DNA from: Clostridiales bacterium
GTDB lineage: Bacteria; Bacillota; Clostridia; Clostridiales; Caloramatoraceae
Length of the DNA: 5,559 nt
Assembly (NCBI GenBank): GCA_026416355.1
Contig: JAOAFH010000137.1
Location: 1-5,559 of the forward strand
Reading direction: 5' to 3'
A program made the position numbers and the translations under genes. The notes under the pieces were generated by a model. It was given only the letters and a program-made list of their open reading frames with translations, was not told the DNA's origin and did no database searches. This document shows positions 4,759 through 5,559 of this stretch, piece by piece (the first letter of the stretch is position 1; each line of letters opens with the position of its first letter).

Positions 4759-5559
4759 ATGAAAATATTAAATGATTTTATTAAAACATTCATAAAAACA
4801 AACAAGCTATTTGTATTAACTGTTTTGTTTGTTTTTTTAAAAAGTCTAGTATTACTATCATATGTAATAACTGATGCTAAAAGCTTTGCAATATTTTATA
4901 CAATAGGGTGTATCCCTTCATATCTATTGTATTTTTCGTTTATAGTTATATTATTTTCACTTTATTTTATGCTTAAGGGAAAAGCAAAAGCCTATTATCT
5001 TTTTATAATGAATTTTATATTATCTATTCTATTCTTGATTGATATATGGTATTTTAGAGGATTTGGAAATTTTGTTTCAGTGCATTCAATAAAGCAAACA
5101 GGAAATCTGTATAATCTTTCTGACAGTGTATTTTCATTAATAAAGTTTTATGATGTTTTAATTTTTGCAGATATATTCTTTTTATATAGAAAATATAGGA
5201 AGGAATATCATATAAAAATTAAAGAAAAAAGCTTTCAAATAAGGAGTTTTGCTCTGTCTTTAAGTTTAGCAATACTTTTTATAGTAACACCAGTAGATGC
5301 AAAGCTAATATTTAATATAAAAAAAGAAAGTATATATCAAATGACTTATTCACCAAAGGTTACAATATCCAATTTGTCACCAATAGGTTATCATATTTTT
5401 GATGTATATAACTATATCAAAGAATGTATGCCTATTGAGCTTACAGAACAAGATAAATTAGAGATAAAGGATTGGTATAGTAAAAAAGAGAAAATCACAG
5501 ATAATAACGAGTATTTTGGCTTATTTAAAAATAAAAATGTTATTTATATTCAAGTAGAG
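4759..5559 (+). CDS. LTA synthase (LtaS)-family membrane sulfatase-fold protein, N-terminal part
   Basis: The first 267 residues are present and the gene runs off the right edge. Five hydrophobic segments (about 17-37, 53-72, 79-98, 124-143, 163-179) match the five-span N-terminal domain of LtaS. The loop after span 3 has DIWYFRGFGNF (95-105), similar to the family's aspartate..YFR..F motif. After span 5 an extracytoplasmic linker leads to KNVIYIQVE (259-267), the first strand of the alkaline-phosphatase/sulfatase-fold catalytic domain. The final Glu267 aligns by position with the Mn2+-binding Glu255 of Staphylococcus aureus LtaS. The catalytic threonine and the other metal ligands lie outside the window. 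Family members polymerise glycerol-phosphate from phosphatidylglycerol into lipoteichoic acid, or act as primases or paralogues on related substrates; which applies here cannot be decided. Its ribosome binding site is GGGTGGT (4749-4755), weaker than that of the gene before it. Confidence 0.85.
   Translation, partial: MKILNDFIKTFIKTNKLFVLTVLFVFLKSLVLLSYVITDAKSFAIFYTIGCIPSYLLYFSFIVILFSLYFMLKGKAKAYYLFIMNFILSILFLIDIWYFRGFGNFVSVHSIKQTGNLYNLSDSVFSLIKFYDVLIFADIFFLYRKYRKEYHIKIKEKSFQIRSFALSLSLAILFIVTPVDAKLIFNIKKESIYQMTYSPKVTISNLSPIGYHIFDVYNYIKECMPIELTEQDKLEIKDWYSKKEKITDNNEYFGLFKNKNVIYIQVE

Noticed and set aside
1..5559. CRISPR array, tRNA/rRNA genes, insertion sequence or prophage signatures
   Set aside because: No regularly spaced direct repeats beyond the short TTAACA set, no tRNA-like cloverleaf or rRNA segments noticed, and no transposase or terminal inverted repeats seen. 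The window is densely packed with chromosomal-type genes.

Overview
The window is AT-rich, prefers AGA and ATA codons, has strong GGAGG-type ribosome binding sites, and carries an LtaS-type lipoteichoic acid synthase next to a Na/Pi-cotransporter gene. Together these point to a low-GC Firmicute, most likely a member of the Clostridia. The genus cannot be told from the sequence alone.

Layout. Bases 1-122 hold the first 40 codons of a Na+/phosphate cotransporter read leftward. Bases 123-359 are a divergent intergenic region. Its left half has a leftward promoter: a TATAAT box preceded by three perfect TTAACA repeats at an 11-base period. This matches the known Bacillus PhoP-box arrangement and fits a phosphate transporter. 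Its right half has a weaker rightward promoter candidate and a set of alternating ACTTTAA/TTAAAGT elements. From 360 to the right edge, four genes run rightward with gaps of only 8, 13 and 10 bases and no terminator, so they probably form one operon. They are (1) an 875-residue MrfA (YprA)-type superfamily 2 helicase with the family's four-cysteine zinc site and an extra C-terminal domain; (2) a compact 522-residue UvrD/PcrA-like superfamily 1 helicase; (3) a 56-residue single-span membrane protein of unknown function; and (4) the N-terminal 267 residues of an LtaS-family membrane protein, cut by the window edge.

How they may work together. The two helicases are tightly linked and probably translationally coupled, which suggests a joint role in DNA repair or transcription-associated DNA processing. 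In Bacillus subtilis the MrfA partner is the exonuclease MrfB. No such nuclease is present here, and a second helicase sits in the adjacent position. Both helicases are unusual. The first carries a tail of about 120 residues, part of which resembles the DnaA N-terminal or DnaX (tau) C-terminal fold. The second seems to have lost the autoinhibitory 2B subdomain but keeps the Tudor-like C-terminal domain that in PcrA/UvrD binds RNA polymerase. The two membrane-protein genes look like cell-envelope functions that share the transcript; no functional link to the helicases is evident.
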